Assembly (NCBI GenBank): GCA_030038885.1
Contig: JASHQY010000033.1
Location: 1-13,221 of the forward strand
Reading direction: 5' to 3'
DNA: 13,221 bases
Source: Thermoplasmata archaeon
GTDB taxonomy: Archaea; Thermoplasmatota; Thermoplasmata; Lutacidiplasmatales; UBA184
The notes below the pieces were generated by a model. It was not told the DNA's origin. It ran no database searches and was given only the letters and a program-made list of their open reading frames with translations. The stretch's first letter is position 1. Each line of letters starts with the position of its first letter. Position numbers and translations under genes: made by a program. Shown here one piece after another: positions 13,182 to 13,221 of this stretch.

Positions 13182-13221
13182 CCGGCCGCTCCCGACCCCG
13201 GGACCGGGGCCGACCTCCGGC
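13178..13221 (+). CDS. Possible 5' end of the next gene
   Basis: An ATG overlaps the oxidoreductase stop codon as ATGA, the same coupling arrangement seen twice in the pst operon. The frame stays open for the 14 codons left (MTGRSRPRDRGRPP), a basic and proline-rich start with no recognisable motif. Too little remains to judge. Confidence 0.3.
   Translation, partial: MTGRSRPRDRGRPP

Overview
The window looks like a high-GC archaeal chromosome, most likely from the Thermoplasmatota or a related euryarchaeal lineage. That placement is inference: no rRNA is present and no database was searched. Supporting signs are short AT-rich TATA-like boxes 25-45 bases before several starts, starts with little or no leader, an archaeal-type tRNA-Glu without encoded CCA, a TruA with the active-site sequence SRTDRGVSARGN, a DUF981-like membrane protein, and a phosphate-binding protein held by an N-terminal membrane anchor. 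The conserved genes use almost only G or C at third codon positions.

Layout. The 3' part of truA (tRNA pseudouridine synthase) runs leftward off the edge at 1-841. A roughly 55-base AT-rich promoter patch (about 898-952) with an imperfect palindrome separates it from a rightward operon at 1062-5812: pstS, pstC, pstA, pstB, phoU. This is a complete high-affinity phosphate importer with its PhoU modulator. pstA/pstB and pstB/phoU each overlap by 4 bases. A GYD-domain gene with its own TATA box follows (5896-6225), then a tRNA-Glu(UUC) gene (6327-6401) that appears to carry C instead of U at position 33.

From the tRNA to about 10.1 kb the DNA changes character. Codon use is clearly more A/T-tolerant between about 6.85 and 9.1 kb, and gene density is low. 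This stretch holds a cell-surface beta-propeller protein with eight YVTN-like repeats between two hydrophobic ends (6854-8275), a possible tiny membrane ORF (8364-8504), and a two-helix membrane protein with a PH-like C-terminal domain (8525-9100). Next come a dead IS66-like transposase remnant on the minus strand (about 9246-9766), frameshifted by a 20-bp tandem duplication, and an abutting 3' fragment of an ABC-2-type permease (9741-10094). The most economical reading is an accessory region beside a tRNA gene that has gained and lost DNA.

From 10379 onward the sequence returns to the conserved style: a DUF981-like multi-pass membrane protein, an 84-residue protein of unknown function preceded by an inverted repeat and a good TATA box and SD, a strong hairpin, and a PYROXD2/phytoene-desaturase-like FAD oxidoreductase (11625-13181). 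The stop codon of the last gene overlaps the likely start of another gene that leaves the window.

No CRISPR array, integrase, replication origin or defence system was recognised. The most interesting items are the candidate Pho operator, the tRNA C33, the surface-protein island, and the exactly reconstructible frameshift in the transposase.
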